The position numbers and the translations under genes are program-made. Source: CAZRCZ01 sp964598765 (GTDB lineage Bacteria; Sumerlaeota; Sumerlaeia; MVZB01; JAJFLK01). From it: a stretch of 64,000 nt of DNA. Shown one piece after another: positions 32,564 to 41,812 of this stretch; the first letter of the stretch is position 1; each line of letters starts with the position of its first letter. The notes under the pieces are model-generated. The model was given only the letters and a program-made list of their open reading frames with translations, was not told where the DNA came from and made no database searches. Location: positions 62,001 through 126,000 of the forward strand of contig CAZRCZ010000001.1 of assembly GCA_964598765.1 (NCBI GenBank), read 5' to 3'.

Positions 32564-33476
32564 TTCTTGGAAACGGCGGATCAATCAACAGATGGGATGG
32601 GGGAATTCCCTTGAAACAATTCCGAGCGATGGCCTTGCCGGCGGCCAAAGCCCGTACCTTTACGGCAGGCTGGGAATCGAAACCACAATCAAGCCATCGC
32701 AATTTGCCCGATTGAATCAATGCGTCTTCCGTCGCTTGCGACGGAGGCGGTGAAACATTTTCAAGGCGCGTGATCGCGGCTCGTTTCAACCGACCGGAAG
32801 CAAGCGCATTTTCGAGCGGGGAGAATTCGATCAGGTCAGGCGCGCCGGTATTGACGATGCCTCCTTCGCGTTGCATCAATCCAAATTCGGGCAAACCGAT
32901 CAGGTTCCGGGTTTCGCTTGTCAAAGGCAGATGAAGCGAGATCACATCGCAAATTCCCAATAAATCATTCAGTGACGCGCGACGGACGCCAAGCGATTTG
33001 AAGACACTCCTTTCGGCAAAAGGATCATGCGCCCAAACATCGAATCCATTCGCGCAAGCCAATTGCGCGACGCATTGCCCCACTTGTCCCACTCCGACCA
33101 ATCCAAGTCGCAAGGGGCGAAAATGCCGCGCGTCATCCGATTCTGCCTCCGAACCGAGCATCTCTTGAATAATTTTCACGGTGAATTGGGTGTATTCCTC
33201 CGTCGCGCGATTGGGCACACTGGAGACCATGATTCCAGTTTGGCGCGCCACTTCGAGCGCGATAGGTGAAGATTTATCGTGGACCCGAACAATCACGACG
33301 CACTTGCCCGCCATACGAATTTGCCGCTCGTCGAGCGATCCACTCTCCACGATGATTGCGTCGGCTTCGGCGAGTTCGTCCTCGGAACTTGATTCGTTCC
33401 ATTGCAAAATGTTTTTGTTCTCGGCGTCCTTGACGTCTTGGCGGTTAGGACGAGAAACCATAAACGTTTCATCCAT
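32514..33476 (-). CDS. 2-hydroxyacid dehydrogenase-like protein lacking the catalytic triad
   Basis: A 320-residue protein with the D-isomer-specific 2-hydroxyacid dehydrogenase fold (phosphoglycerate dehydrogenase-like). The NAD-binding half is intact: LGLVGVGQVGQ, WAHDPF and SLHLPLTSETRNLIG. The catalytic part is not: the usual NxARGG arginine is replaced in VNTGAPD, the glutamate position is not evident, and the TPHxG histidine region reads LDCGFDS. It is therefore probably a non-catalytic or repurposed NAD-binding protein. The ATG at 33476 overlaps the glycosyltransferase stop by 8 bases, which suggests coupling. The extended frame to 33590 is rejected. Confidence 0.82.
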   Translation of the reverse strand: MDETFMVSRPNRQDVKDAENKNILQWNESSSEDELAEADAIIVESGSLDERQIRMAGKCVVIVRVHDKSSPIALEVARQTGIMVSSVPNRATEEYTQFTVKIIQEMLGSEAESDDARHFRPLRLGLVGVGQVGQCVAQLACANGFDVWAHDPFAERSVFKSLGVRRASLNDLLGICDVISLHLPLTSETRNLIGLPEFGLMQREGGIVNTGAPDLIEFSPLENALASGRLKRAAITRLENVSPPPSQATEDALIQSGKLRWLDCGFDSQPAVKVRALAAGKAIARNCFKGIPPSHLLIDPPFPRIMRQGAFEVDPPLLPR

Positions 33477-34662
33477 GACCGAGGACTTCGTGATAGACCT
33501 TAAGTGTCTTCTCCGCCGCCGTCCGCCAACTGAATTGTCGGGCGCGTTGCAGTCCCAGCGATTTGAGATTGTCGCGCAGACTTTCCTCACGAAAGATGCG
33601 CAAAAGCGTTTGCGCCATTTGCGCAGGCGAGGCGAGATCGAGCCTCAACGCGGCATCTCCCGCCACTTCCGGCAAAGCTCCGGCATCGGCGGCGAGGACC
33701 GGACAACCGCAAGCCATGGCCTCGACTACGGGCAAACCGAACCCCTCGCAGAGCGAGGGCATGATGAAGGCCCATGCCCGCCGATACAAGGAAGCGAGAT
33801 CGGAGGGAGAGAGATAACCTGTTTGGGTGACCCGATCAGCGATGCGCAGGTCCTTCAACGTCGTTTGGAATTCGAGTTGGATTGCATCGGATCCTCGATG
33901 CCCGACGATCAGCAACCGAGGCAAATTCGGCTCTTCCGCCGACGCGCGCGCGTAAGCTTGGAGAAGCCCGGCTACGTTCTTTCGCGGTTGCGGTCCCATG
34001 GAGGCAACGCAGAGAAAGTAGGGTTGTCCTTGGCTCCATCGCTCCACGATGGACAAGTCATCGGGACGCGCCGTCTCGTTGAAAATCTCGGCGTCGTAGC
34101 CGTTGTGAACGACCACAACTTTTTCCGGCGGGAGGCCATAGGTGGAAATCACCTCTTGGCGCGTGAATTCCGAAACCGTGATGATCCGATCCATCTTCGG
34201 CAAAACGGAGGGAAATGTCCGCGCGAAATACTTCCCTCCGAGATTCTCCTCCGCGTCGGGTCGGCGCAGAAAAAAAAGGTCGTGCACGGTGATGATTCGT
34301 TTGGCCTTGCGCGTCGGTGCGGCGTAACTGGCGGGAGAATGATAAAGATCAACCGATCCGATGAGCGATTCCACCGGAGGCCAACGCAAACGTTCCCAAC
34401 ATCGCAGAAGAATCCGTCCGGGAACGTTCCAACGGCGCATCTGAACTTTTTCGGAGCGACGCCAGCCGTCATTCTCGGGCAATGGTTGACGCGCCGAATT
34501 GACCAACGCCGTGATGCCCCAATTTTCGGGCAAAATGTCGCTCATCGCCGACAAAAGATGCGCCGTGGCGATGCCGACACCAGTTCGTTCGCCGACGGTC
34601 GAAGAGGCGTCGTAGCCGACGGTGACTTTCGATGCGTTGGCTGGGGATTCGGAAAGGGACAT
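33469..34662 (-). CDS. glycosyltransferase family 4 protein
   Basis: A 397-residue GT-B glycosyltransferase that transfers a sugar from a nucleotide or lipid donor, probably for a surface glycan. N-terminal GYDASSTVGERTGVG binds acceptor, VHDLFF and YHSPASY are mid-domain landmarks, and the C-terminal donor half shows SMGPQPRKN, LIVGHRG, and the EX7E motif in CEGFGLPVVEA. It has no membrane span. The dehydrogenase-like gene is overlapped at its 3' end, and hisS lies 27 bases upstream on the same strand. Donor and acceptor are unknown. Confidence 0.92.
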   Translation of the reverse strand: MSLSESPANASKVTVGYDASSTVGERTGVGIATAHLLSAMSDILPENWGITALVNSARQPLPENDGWRRSEKVQMRRWNVPGRILLRCWERLRWPPVESLIGSVDLYHSPASYAAPTRKAKRIITVHDLFFLRRPDAEENLGGKYFARTFPSVLPKMDRIITVSEFTRQEVISTYGLPPEKVVVVHNGYDAEIFNETARPDDLSIVERWSQGQPYFLCVASMGPQPRKNVAGLLQAYARASAEEPNLPRLLIVGHRGSDAIQLEFQTTLKDLRIADRVTQTGYLSPSDLASLYRRAWAFIMPSLCEGFGLPVVEAMACGCPVLAADAGALPEVAGDAALRLDLASPAQMAQTLLRIFREESLRDNLKSLGLQRARQFSWRTAAEKTLKVYHEVLGHG

Positions 34663-34689
34663 GGTTCTTGCCGCTCCTTCAGCCGTCGC

Positions 34690-35952
34690 TCAGAGCGCGC
34701 GGGGCAGTTCGATTTCTTCTTCGGCGCGGCTCCGCATGTCTTTGGCCTTCGCTATGCCGTTGGCCATCTCGTCGGGGCCGATGAACACGGCCTTGGCCGC
34801 GCCCGATTTATCCGCGCGGGCGAAAAATTTTTTCGCTTTCTCCGCGCTCAAGGCCAAGTCCGCGCCGGATCCCCCGGAGCGAAGTTTCGCGGCCAAGCGC
34901 AATGCCGCGCTTCGGCAATCCCCTGTCATGTATCCGATGGCGTAGGCGACGCGATTCTGCCCGCCGGGCAATCGTCCAAGTTCGGTCAGTAGCTCTTGAA
35001 TCACGACGTCCCCGAACCCTAATCCGACGCAGGGGCAAGGTTGTCCGCCCAGCGCGGTGAGAAGATTGTCGTAACGCCCGCCGCCGAAAATCGCGCGGAA
35101 TTTTCCTGCTGTGTCGAAAGCTTCAAACACAATTCCCGTGTAGTATCCCAATCCCCGAACGACCGAGACGTCGAAATCCACGAAGCCGCCGGGTCCGATT
35201 TCACCGGCAAGAGAAAAAAACTCGCGCAGATTCCCAACCGCCGCTGATCCTTTGCCTAATACATCCTCAACGTGGTCGAGCGAACGGATCGCCAAAAGAT
35301 CAAAGACGCGGGCAACGTTCGCTTCGTTCAATCCTTCTCCGGCCAAAAGCGCCTTGATTTCCTCGTCGTCGATTTTGCCCCGTTTGTCGAGCGCCAAACA
35401 GGACGCGGCGAAGTGCTCCGGACCGATTCCGCTTTGCGCGAACAACTCGGCAAGAAGCGCGCGACTGCCGACGCGCACTTTGAATTCCCCTTCCTTGATC
35501 CCGAGCCGTTTCATGGCCTCGACCGCCGCGCCGACGATTTCCACCTCGGCCATGACCGACGGCTCGCCGACGATGTCCAAGTTCCACTGATAATGCTCCC
35601 GCTTGCGTCCGCGCGTCATCCGTTCGTAGCGGAAACATTGCGCGATGGTGGTCCATTTCAATGGGAAGGCGAGTCCTCCCTGCCGCGCAATGATCATCCG
35701 CGCCAGCGAGGGTGTCATTTCCGGTCGCAACGCCAAACCCCGGTCGCTTTTATCCTTGAACGTATAAATCTGGTCGGCGATTTCTTCTCCCGCCTTGCGC
35801 TTGAGAAGCTCCTCGGTTTCGACGACGGGCGCGTCGTAGCCTTCAAAACCGTGAAGCGCCGCGACCGACCGCCAGACCTCGAAGATCGCCTCGCGGACCC
35901 GATAATCCTCCGGATAAAAATCGCGCATTCCGCGCGGGGGAGCGAGTTCCAT
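34690..35952 (-). CDS. hisS: histidyl-tRNA synthetase
   Basis: A 420-residue class II aminoacyl-tRNA synthetase charging tRNA-His in the cytoplasm. The family start PRGMRDFYPED, motif 2 (FRYERMTRGRKREHYQWNLDI), and the histidine-binding VRGLGYYTG are present; the usual RGLDYYTG has Gly for Asp. The C-terminal anticodon-binding domain begins near residue 330. Length is normal for bacterial HisRS. It follows nrdR by 8 bases on the same strand, probably in one transcript with nrdR and trxA upstream. Confidence 0.95.
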   Translation of the reverse strand: MELAPPRGMRDFYPEDYRVREAIFEVWRSVAALHGFEGYDAPVVETEELLKRKAGEEIADQIYTFKDKSDRGLALRPEMTPSLARMIIARQGGLAFPLKWTTIAQCFRYERMTRGRKREHYQWNLDIVGEPSVMAEVEIVGAAVEAMKRLGIKEGEFKVRVGSRALLAELFAQSGIGPEHFAASCLALDKRGKIDDEEIKALLAGEGLNEANVARVFDLLAIRSLDHVEDVLGKGSAAVGNLREFFSLAGEIGPGGFVDFDVSVVRGLGYYTGIVFEAFDTAGKFRAIFGGGRYDNLLTALGGQPCPCVGLGFGDVVIQELLTELGRLPGGQNRVAYAIGYMTGDCRSAALRLAAKLRSGGSGADLALSAEKAKKFFARADKSGAAKAVFIGPDEMANGIAKAKDMRSRAEEEIELPRAL

Positions 35953-35960
35953 AAATTCTC

Positions 35961-36467
35961 CTAACCCGCGGCGGGAGGCCGGACCGCCGGTTCCGTTCCT
36001 ACCTTGTCGTTTTGCTCGCGGCGAAGCAAGCCTTGAACTTCCTCGCTGAATTCGCTCACGTCGCGGAATTGGCGATAGACCGATGCGAACCGAACGTAGG
36101 CCACTTCATCCAGTTTTTTCAGGCGGCTCAAAATCATTTCCCCGATCCGCAACGAGCTGACTTCCCCTTCCATTTCGCTTTGCAGGTCGCGCTCGATTTC
36201 CGAAACGATGGATTCGATTTTTTCCATCGAGACCGGGCGTTTCTCGCAGGCGCGCAGAAGGCCGTTGGTGATTTTGGCGCGGTCAAAGGCTTGGCGCGAA
36301 CCGTCCCGCTTGACGACGATCAGCGGCGTTTTTTCGACGTATTCAAACGTCGTGAATCGCTCGTTGCACTTGTCACATTCCCGCCGCCGCCGGATCGAGG
36401 TCTCGTCCGAGGTCAGGCGGGAGTTGATGACGCGGTTTTCCAGACTGCCGCAAAAGGGGCATTTCAT
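35961..36467 (-). CDS. nrdR: transcriptional repressor NrdR
   Basis: A 168-residue regulator that represses ribonucleotide reductase genes in response to dATP/ATP. The N-terminal zinc ribbon is intact (Cys3, Cys6, Cys31, Cys34 in MKCPFCGS and CDKCNERF), followed by the ATP-cone domain (VVKRDGSRQAFDRAKITNGL). The C-terminal 15 residues are variable. It sits 8 bases before hisS and 1 base after the trxA stop, giving a tight trxA-nrdR-hisS set. No NrdR boxes or reductase genes are seen nearby. Confidence 0.96.
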   Translation of the reverse strand: MKCPFCGSLENRVINSRLTSDETSIRRRRECDKCNERFTTFEYVEKTPLIVVKRDGSRQAFDRAKITNGLLRACEKRPVSMEKIESIVSEIERDLQSEMEGEVSSLRIGEMILSRLKKLDEVAYVRFASVYRQFRDVSEFSEEVQGLLRREQNDKVGTEPAVRPPAAG

Positions 36468-36468
36468 T

Positions 36469-36795
36469 TCAAATGAAGCGCTTGATGTTCTCGACGAGCG
36501 TTTCCTTGGGATAGGCTCCGATCATCCGGTCCTGTAGCTGGCCATTCTTGAAAATCATTAGCGTCGGGATGGATTGGATTCCCTGCCGAAGGGTGACTTC
36601 CTGATTGGCGTCAATGTCCACTTTGGCCACGGTCAATTTGCCGGCGTATTCCTTGGCGATTTCTTCGACAATCGGCGCGACGCGACGGCAAGGCCCGCAC
36701 CACGCCGCCCAAAAATCCACCAATACGGGGGTCTTCGCCTCGGCTATCGCCTTGTCGAAATCAGTGTCGGTCAGTTCCATCACGCCTGCGGCCAT
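36469..36795 (-). CDS. trxA: thioredoxin
   Basis: A 108-residue cytoplasmic disulfide reductase. The active site WCGPC (Cys33, Cys36) follows DFWAAW, and the cis-proline region SIPTLMIFKNG is present. ATG 36795 is chosen because AAGGAG lies 8 bases upstream and gives the normal thioredoxin length; the frame extending to 36906 is noncoding. It is the first gene of the trxA-nrdR-hisS set and is divergent from the alcohol dehydrogenase gene about 210 bases away. A separate thioredoxin reductase is not in the window. Confidence 0.95.
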   Translation of the reverse strand: MAAGVMELTDTDFDKAIAEAKTPVLVDFWAAWCGPCRRVAPIVEEIAKEYAGKLTVAKVDIDANQEVTLRQGIQSIPTLMIFKNGQLQDRMIGAYPKETLVENIKRFI

Positions 36796-37005
36796 GTTGA
36801 GGCTCCTTTCGCTCGCGCGGATGCCCTCGGTCGCGCATCCGTGTCCCTTACTATAGAGGGGATCGCATGGCTCGTCAAGGAGGACGGAATCAACGAAAGA
36901 GGACAATCATGGAAAGTTGCTCGGAGAGTGTTTGATCGAATGGATCGCGCTGTGATAAATTCGCGCTCCCTGAGAGGGAAATGAACTTGGAAGAGGAAGC
37001 AAATC

Positions 37006-38049
37006 ATGCCCACACAACAACTTGGCGTCGTTCAATACGCGCTCAAACCCGGCGGAGTCGAACTCCGCGAAACGCCCGTCCCCGAAATTGACGACGATCA
37101 TGTCCTGCTCAAGGTCGGCGCGGTGTCGGTTTGCGGCTCCGACATTCACCAGATGCACAACACCCACAACTGGCCGGTGAACATTCCGGTCATTCTCGGC
37201 CACGAGTTCGGAGGGACGATCGTCAAGGTCGGCAAGAACGTGAAAGGTTTCAAAGAGGGGGATCGCGCGGTGAGCGAAACCGCCGCCGAAATTTGCGGCG
37301 TCTGCATTCCCTGCCGAACCGGACGCTACAATCTTTGCCAAAAACGCAAGGGCTTCGGCTACGGCGTCAATGGCGCGATGACGTCGTTCGTCAAGGTTCC
37401 GGGGCGCACGCTCCATCACATTCCCGACAGTCTCCCGTTTCATTTTGCCTGTCTCACAGAACCGTGTTGCGTCGCCTATCATGCGATTTGCGTGAACGCT
37501 GAAATCAAGCCGGGAGACATGGTCGTCGTGATCGGACCGGGGCCGATTGGCAATCTCTGCACGCGCATGGCGGCGTTGCGCGGAGCGAATCCGTTGATCG
37601 TCGCCGGACGCACAGTGGATAAGGAACGACTCGAAGGAGCGCGTCAGCTCGGCGCGACCCGGCTGGTCAATGTTGACGAGGAAAATTTGGAGGAAGTCGT
37701 CCGAGGCTACGACGATCTTGGCGCCGAAGTCGTCTGCGAGGCATCGGGCGCGAGCAAGCCGCTGGAAATCGCGCTGAAACTCGCGCGCCCCGACGGCCAA
37801 GTCGTCAAAGTCGGCTGGTCGCCGGACAACGTTCCGATTGACATGAACCCGCTTGTCCAGAAAAACGTCCGGCTTCAGGGATCATTCAGCCACACCTACC
37901 CGATGTGGGAAAAAGTCATTCGCCTCTTGGCTTCCGGCCAACTCATGCCTGAAGTGATCGTCGGCCTGAAAACGAATCTTTCCGATTGGCACAACGCCTT
38001 CGAGACGATGCACAAGGGGAAGGTCATCAAATCGGTTTTGATTCCTTAG
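37006..38049 (+). CDS. zinc-dependent medium-chain alcohol/polyol dehydrogenase
   Basis: A 347-residue NAD(P)-dependent dehydrogenase of the sorbitol/threonine dehydrogenase branch. The catalytic zinc ligands are in VCGSDIH and GHEFGG, the structural zinc cysteines in CGVCIPCRTGRYNLC, and the nucleotide-binding GPGPIGNL follows. Its pattern suits polyol or sugar alcohol oxidation, but the substrate cannot be fixed. GAAGAGGAAG precedes the ATG at about 8 bases. It is monocistronic in appearance, convergent with the hydrolase gene 24 bases away. Confidence 0.92.
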   Translation: MPTQQLGVVQYALKPGGVELRETPVPEIDDDHVLLKVGAVSVCGSDIHQMHNTHNWPVNIPVILGHEFGGTIVKVGKNVKGFKEGDRAVSETAAEICGVCIPCRTGRYNLCQKRKGFGYGVNGAMTSFVKVPGRTLHHIPDSLPFHFACLTEPCCVAYHAICVNAEIKPGDMVVVIGPGPIGNLCTRMAALRGANPLIVAGRTVDKERLEGARQLGATRLVNVDEENLEEVVRGYDDLGAEVVCEASGASKPLEIALKLARPDGQVVKVGWSPDNVPIDMNPLVQKNVRLQGSFSHTYPMWEKVIRLLASGQLMPEVIVGLKTNLSDWHNAFETMHKGKVIKSVLIP

Positions 38050-38073
38050 CATCCCTGTCGGCCATTTGAAGAT

Positions 38074-39234
38074 TCATTTTGCCTTTGAATCACCGCTCGC
38101 CGACTTTTTCGTCACGTCTCCCCCTTCGGGTTTCTTGCCGTTGCGAATCCAATCATCCAGACGCCGGAGACCTTCGGTCATCTCGTCCGCGTTGAAGGCG
38201 CAATGGCCAACGCGGTCCACGTAAAGCTGGACGTATAGATCCCCGGTTCCGGTCGTTTGGGTCAGCTGATTGTAATAGGCCGCGCTTTGCGCCGGAACAA
38301 GCTGATCCACGAGCGTGTGCATGGCGAGGACCGGATCGAGAATCTTACCCGTCGGGGTGGTCCATTGACGGACGTATTCGACCGCCTTGGGATCGCTCTT
38401 GTAGCGTTTGATCTCGCGGTTGATTTTGGCGTCGTCCTCGGTTCCGGCGTAAATCGTCTCGCGGTTGTCGAAGGCGTTGCCTCCGGCGCGGATCGTCATC
38501 TCGCGCAGGATTTCGCTCCAGAAGCCGACCACCGGCGCGATGGATTCGACGTTGGGAAGGTTGACGAGTTGTATGAATTTCTTCGCCTTGTCGGGATCGG
38601 CTTTGACCAGCGCGCTAATCTTGAGCGCGGCCTTGGTCATGGTTTGCTCGCCGTCGGGAAATTCGACGACGCTTCCGGCGACGCCCGGGAAATAATAATC
38701 GAAGAGAAGCCGCATGTCGAAAACGCGCTCCTTGAAAAACTTCAGCGCGGGTTCGGCGGTCCCGCACATCGGCAACGCGCCGTCATAGACTTCGGGATAA
38801 AGCTCGATAGTGCGGAACGAAATCGCGCCTCCCATCGAATGTCCGGCGATGATCGTCGGATAAGTTTTGCCGTATTTGACGAGAAAGTGGCGGCGCAAAG
38901 CCTCGTTGTCGAGGATGCCCTCGCGCGCCGCCCAACCCTGCGTGTTGTATTTGGATTGCGCGATGGCGTAATTCAACCGCTTGGCGACCTCGACCATCGG
39001 CATATTAAAATCCCGGCGCGTCGGCGCGACCGTTTCGTAGCCGTGGGCATACATCACCAATCCGCCGTTCCAATCCTTCGGGATGTCAATTCGGAATTCG
39101 GCTCCCTCGATCTCGCCGGTCTCGGTGACCGGACCTTGCGGCTTTTGCTGGGCTGGAAGGATCGCGGAAAGCGATAGAAAAAGCGCGACAAGGGGAAGGA
39201 AACGGGCGAGAATCAAATTTTTCGGATGACGCAT
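38074..39234 (-). CDS. exported alpha/beta hydrolase
   Basis: A 386-residue secreted hydrolase with a signal peptide (MRHPKNLILARFLPLVALFL, cleaved near ILPAQQ). The nucleophile elbow is GHSMGG, and DRVGHCAF near the C-terminus is a good candidate for the catalytic His; LDPVLAMHTLVDQLVPA may provide the acid. ATG 39234 is chosen for AGGAG 8 bases upstream. The long N-terminal frame to 39321 is rejected. A Lys/Ser-rich tail ends the protein. Substrate is unknown, perhaps an ester or amide outside the cytoplasm. Confidence 0.85.
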   Translation of the reverse strand: MRHPKNLILARFLPLVALFLSLSAILPAQQKPQGPVTETGEIEGAEFRIDIPKDWNGGLVMYAHGYETVAPTRRDFNMPMVEVAKRLNYAIAQSKYNTQGWAAREGILDNEALRRHFLVKYGKTYPTIIAGHSMGGAISFRTIELYPEVYDGALPMCGTAEPALKFFKERVFDMRLLFDYYFPGVAGSVVEFPDGEQTMTKAALKISALVKADPDKAKKFIQLVNLPNVESIAPVVGFWSEILREMTIRAGGNAFDNRETIYAGTEDDAKINREIKRYKSDPKAVEYVRQWTTPTGKILDPVLAMHTLVDQLVPAQSAAYYNQLTQTTGTGDLYVQLYVDRVGHCAFNADEMTEGLRRLDDWIRNGKKPEGGDVTKKSASGDSKAK

Positions 39235-39333
39235 GGGAAGGCTCCTCTTGGGATTGAAAAGTTCAAGACCAAGAAGGTAGCACGACCGGAGAAAAATGGG
39301 AAAGGCCGTTCTTGGAAGCAAAATGAAAAATCT

Positions 39334-39401
39334 AATCCGTGGTCGTCCGTTAAAGCCGTGTCCAATCTACCGGACGCGGAGGAACACGGATTTCACGGAT
39401 T
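39334..39401. repeat. inverted repeat AATCCGTG ... CACGGATT
   Basis: AATCCGTG (39334-39341) pairs with CACGGATT at 39385-39392 and again, as a direct repeat, at 39394-39401. It lies between two divergent genes (hydrolase and nucleoside phosphorylase). Similar CACGGATG words occur near 48970. Confidence 0.65.
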
Positions 39402-39413
39402 CGGGATAAACGA

Positions 39414-40358
39414 ATGAAGCAGAGTCTTAAACTGAACGCCTCGGCGGAAATTTTGCGGTCCTATCTGCGTGGATTGGGCGATGAATCAAAACCGCCCCGC
39501 ATCGCGGTCGTCACCGGATCCGGTCTTGGAGGATTGGCGCAAATGCTCAACGTTGAGGCGACGATTCGATTTGAGGAATTGCCCGCCTTGGTTTCCGATC
39601 AAGAATCGTCCAAAGTCGAAGGCCACGCCTTGCAATGGTTGATCGGAAAAATCGGAGGGGATCCCGTCCATCTTCTCGCCGGAAGGCGGCATTACTACGA
39701 AGGCATCGAGATTCAGCAATCCGCAATGGCGGTCCGATTGATGGCTTTGGTGGGCGTTCGTTTGGTTGTCTTGACCAACGCATCGGGGGGATTGCATCCG
39801 CGTCTTCACGCGGGAGATTTGATGTTGATTCGAGATCAGACCAATCTGATGTTCCGCAATCCGCTGGTCGGACCGGATCGTGAGCGATTTGTCGCAGTGC
39901 TTCCCGATTGTTCGGCGGCATCGGATTTTTCTCCGGGAGCAATGGACATGTCGGAGCCTTACGATCCGGCGGCTTCGGCGATGATTCGACGGGCGGCGGA
40001 GGCGGAAAAAATTCCACTCCAAGAGGGGATTTACGCGGCGGTTGCGGGACCGAATTTCGAGACCCCGGCGGAAGTCGAATTTCTTCGTCGCCTCGGAGCC
40101 GACGCGGTCGGCATGTCAACGGTTCCCGATGTCATAGTCGCCCGTCACGCGGGACTGCGCGTCGTCGGAATATCCGCCATTACAAACTCGCATATCCACG
40201 GGAGAAAATCGGATGTTGAGGAAGATGTGGCTTTGGCGGCGCCAGCCACGCATGAGGAAGTGCTTCGAGTTGGAGCGGAGATACAAGATCGTCTTGCGCG
40301 CCTCCTCGCCAAAGCGCTTCCCGGATTATATCGGCTATCCGCCATTTCCGCCGGATAA
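39414..40358 (+). CDS. purine nucleoside phosphorylase, trimeric class
   Basis: A 314-residue enzyme that splits purine nucleosides with phosphate to the free base and ribose-1-phosphate in salvage. The family landmarks are VTGSGLGG (phosphate binding), AGRRHYYEG, TNASGGLHP, and GPNFETPAEV, followed by GMSTVPDVIVARH and AITNSHIHG; the latter includes the conserved ITN base-binding residue. It is slightly longer than typical (about 275), with a Ser/Asp-rich loop near residues 160-185. The downstream flippase starts 42 bases later and may be co-transcribed. Confidence 0.93.
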   Translation: MKQSLKLNASAEILRSYLRGLGDESKPPRIAVVTGSGLGGLAQMLNVEATIRFEELPALVSDQESSKVEGHALQWLIGKIGGDPVHLLAGRRHYYEGIEIQQSAMAVRLMALVGVRLVVLTNASGGLHPRLHAGDLMLIRDQTNLMFRNPLVGPDRERFVAVLPDCSAASDFSPGAMDMSEPYDPAASAMIRRAAEAEKIPLQEGIYAAVAGPNFETPAEVEFLRRLGADAVGMSTVPDVIVARHAGLRVVGISAITNSHIHGRKSDVEEDVALAAPATHEEVLRVGAEIQDRLARLLAKALPGLYRLSAISAG

Positions 40359-40400
40359 AAAAATGGCGCATGCCCATTTTTCCCTCCATACTTTCGCTCC

Positions 40401-41801
40401 ATGAGCATCGCCCGCAACACCGCCGCCTATTGGCTTTCGCAGATCGGGAATTTCGCCTTTTCGTTCATCGTCAGCATTTTCGTGGCCCGGTGTTTGGGGC
40501 CGGAGCATCGCGGCGTTTTGGTCGGCGTTCTACTTGCCAACTCGCTCGCCCTGAGCCTGACCAACATGGGTTTGCAACAGATCGGAATGTTCTTCGTCGG
40601 CAAGAATCCGGAGCGCGTTGTTCGGCATCACGCGCTTCTCGCTCTCATGGCGTTTCTGCTTTGGGTCTTTGATTTTCTTGTCTTCGTCTGCTGGGGCGAA
40701 TTCTTCCGTCATCGCGTCTTTCACGATTTGGACATGGGGTATTTGATTCTGTCATTTGTCGTTCTCCTCGCCTCGCTCTACAACTATGAGGCGCAGGGAA
40801 TTCTGACCGGATTGGGCCGAATCAAAATGCTCTCCGCCTGTCTCTTCGGCATTTCTTTCATCACCAATTCCGCCAATCTCGCCGTCCTAGGACTTTGGCG
40901 CGGAAATCCCGAGATGCAACTCAAGACGTTGATTCTCGTTTGGACGATCAGCCAATTTGCGGGAGGAGGATTGCTGGCGTTTGCGATTTTTCGGTCATCC
41001 ATCATGAGGAAGGGGAAGGATGACGCGGACGTCACGCCTAGGACGCAAACGAATTCAGATCGGCAAAGCGGCGAACATGTCGCCCCTGCCACAAACTTGA
41101 AAGACATGGTTTCCTTCGGCTCGCGCGCGTTCGTCGGTAACGTCGCTTCCATTGCCGTCAACAAAGCCGACCAGCTTTTTGTGCTGTCGGGAGTCGGCGC
41201 GATTGGACTTGGAATTTATGGCATCGCGATCCGGCTCGCCGAATTGATCTTTTACGCCTCCGCCTCATTCGAGAACGCCGCGTATTCGCGGATTGCCAAG
41301 GCCGGGCGCGATGAGGCGGCACGATTGGTCCAAGATATTTTCCGCGCCAATTTCGTTCTCGATGTCATCGCCGCCGGAATCATGATGATTTGCGCGCGAC
41401 CGTTCGTCGCGTGGGTCTATGGCGAGGAATACGCCGACGCCGTCGCGCCGCTCGTGATTCTTCTCCCCGGCACGCTTTGTTTTTCAGCCTCGCGGATGCT
41501 CGCGCTCTATTTCACGGCGCAACTGGGCAAACCGCAGATCCCCTCGGCCATCGCTTGGGGAATCGCTGTGATTTATGTACCGATGTTGTGGTGGTTCGTT
41601 TCGCGCGAAAAAGGGGGCATGGTCGCCGCCGCGTGGGTTTCGACGGCATGCTACGGAGCAATGCTGGTTTGCTATCTGGCGATATTTGCGAGCGCGACGG
41701 GGTTGAGAAATCCGATGGATTATTTTGCGCCGAGAAGAAGAGACGTCGAGCGGTTGAAATCGCTTTTGTCTCCCGTCCGATCTCAAGATCGTCCAAATTA
41801 G
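40401..41801 (+). CDS. oligosaccharide flippase (Wzx/MOP superfamily)
   Basis: A 466-residue inner-membrane protein with about 12 helices of the MOP/polysaccharide-transport type, which flips lipid-linked glycans to the outer face. The N-terminus NTAAYWLSQIGNFAFSFIVS and the following FVARCLGPEHRG are characteristic. A hydrophilic central loop (about residues 200-230) is longer than usual. The ATG at 40401 is spaced 42 bases after the phosphorylase gene. No polymerase or other glycan genes adjoin it, though a GT4 transferase lies 6 kb upstream on the other strand. Convergent with birA. Confidence 0.88.
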   Translation: MSIARNTAAYWLSQIGNFAFSFIVSIFVARCLGPEHRGVLVGVLLANSLALSLTNMGLQQIGMFFVGKNPERVVRHHALLALMAFLLWVFDFLVFVCWGEFFRHRVFHDLDMGYLILSFVVLLASLYNYEAQGILTGLGRIKMLSACLFGISFITNSANLAVLGLWRGNPEMQLKTLILVWTISQFAGGGLLAFAIFRSSIMRKGKDDADVTPRTQTNSDRQSGEHVAPATNLKDMVSFGSRAFVGNVASIAVNKADQLFVLSGVGAIGLGIYGIAIRLAELIFYASASFENAAYSRIAKAGRDEAARLVQDIFRANFVLDVIAAGIMMICARPFVAWVYGEEYADAVAPLVILLPGTLCFSASRMLALYFTAQLGKPQIPSAIAWGIAVIYVPMLWWFVSREKGGMVAAAWVSTACYGAMLVCYLAIFASATGLRNPMDYFAPRRRDVERLKSLLSPVRSQDRPN

Positions 41802-41812
41802 CCGCAGAGAAT

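Noticed and set aside
33181..34992. Plus-strand open frame of 603 codons
   Set aside because: It runs antisense across the dehydrogenase-like and glycosyltransferase genes and has no protein-like features.
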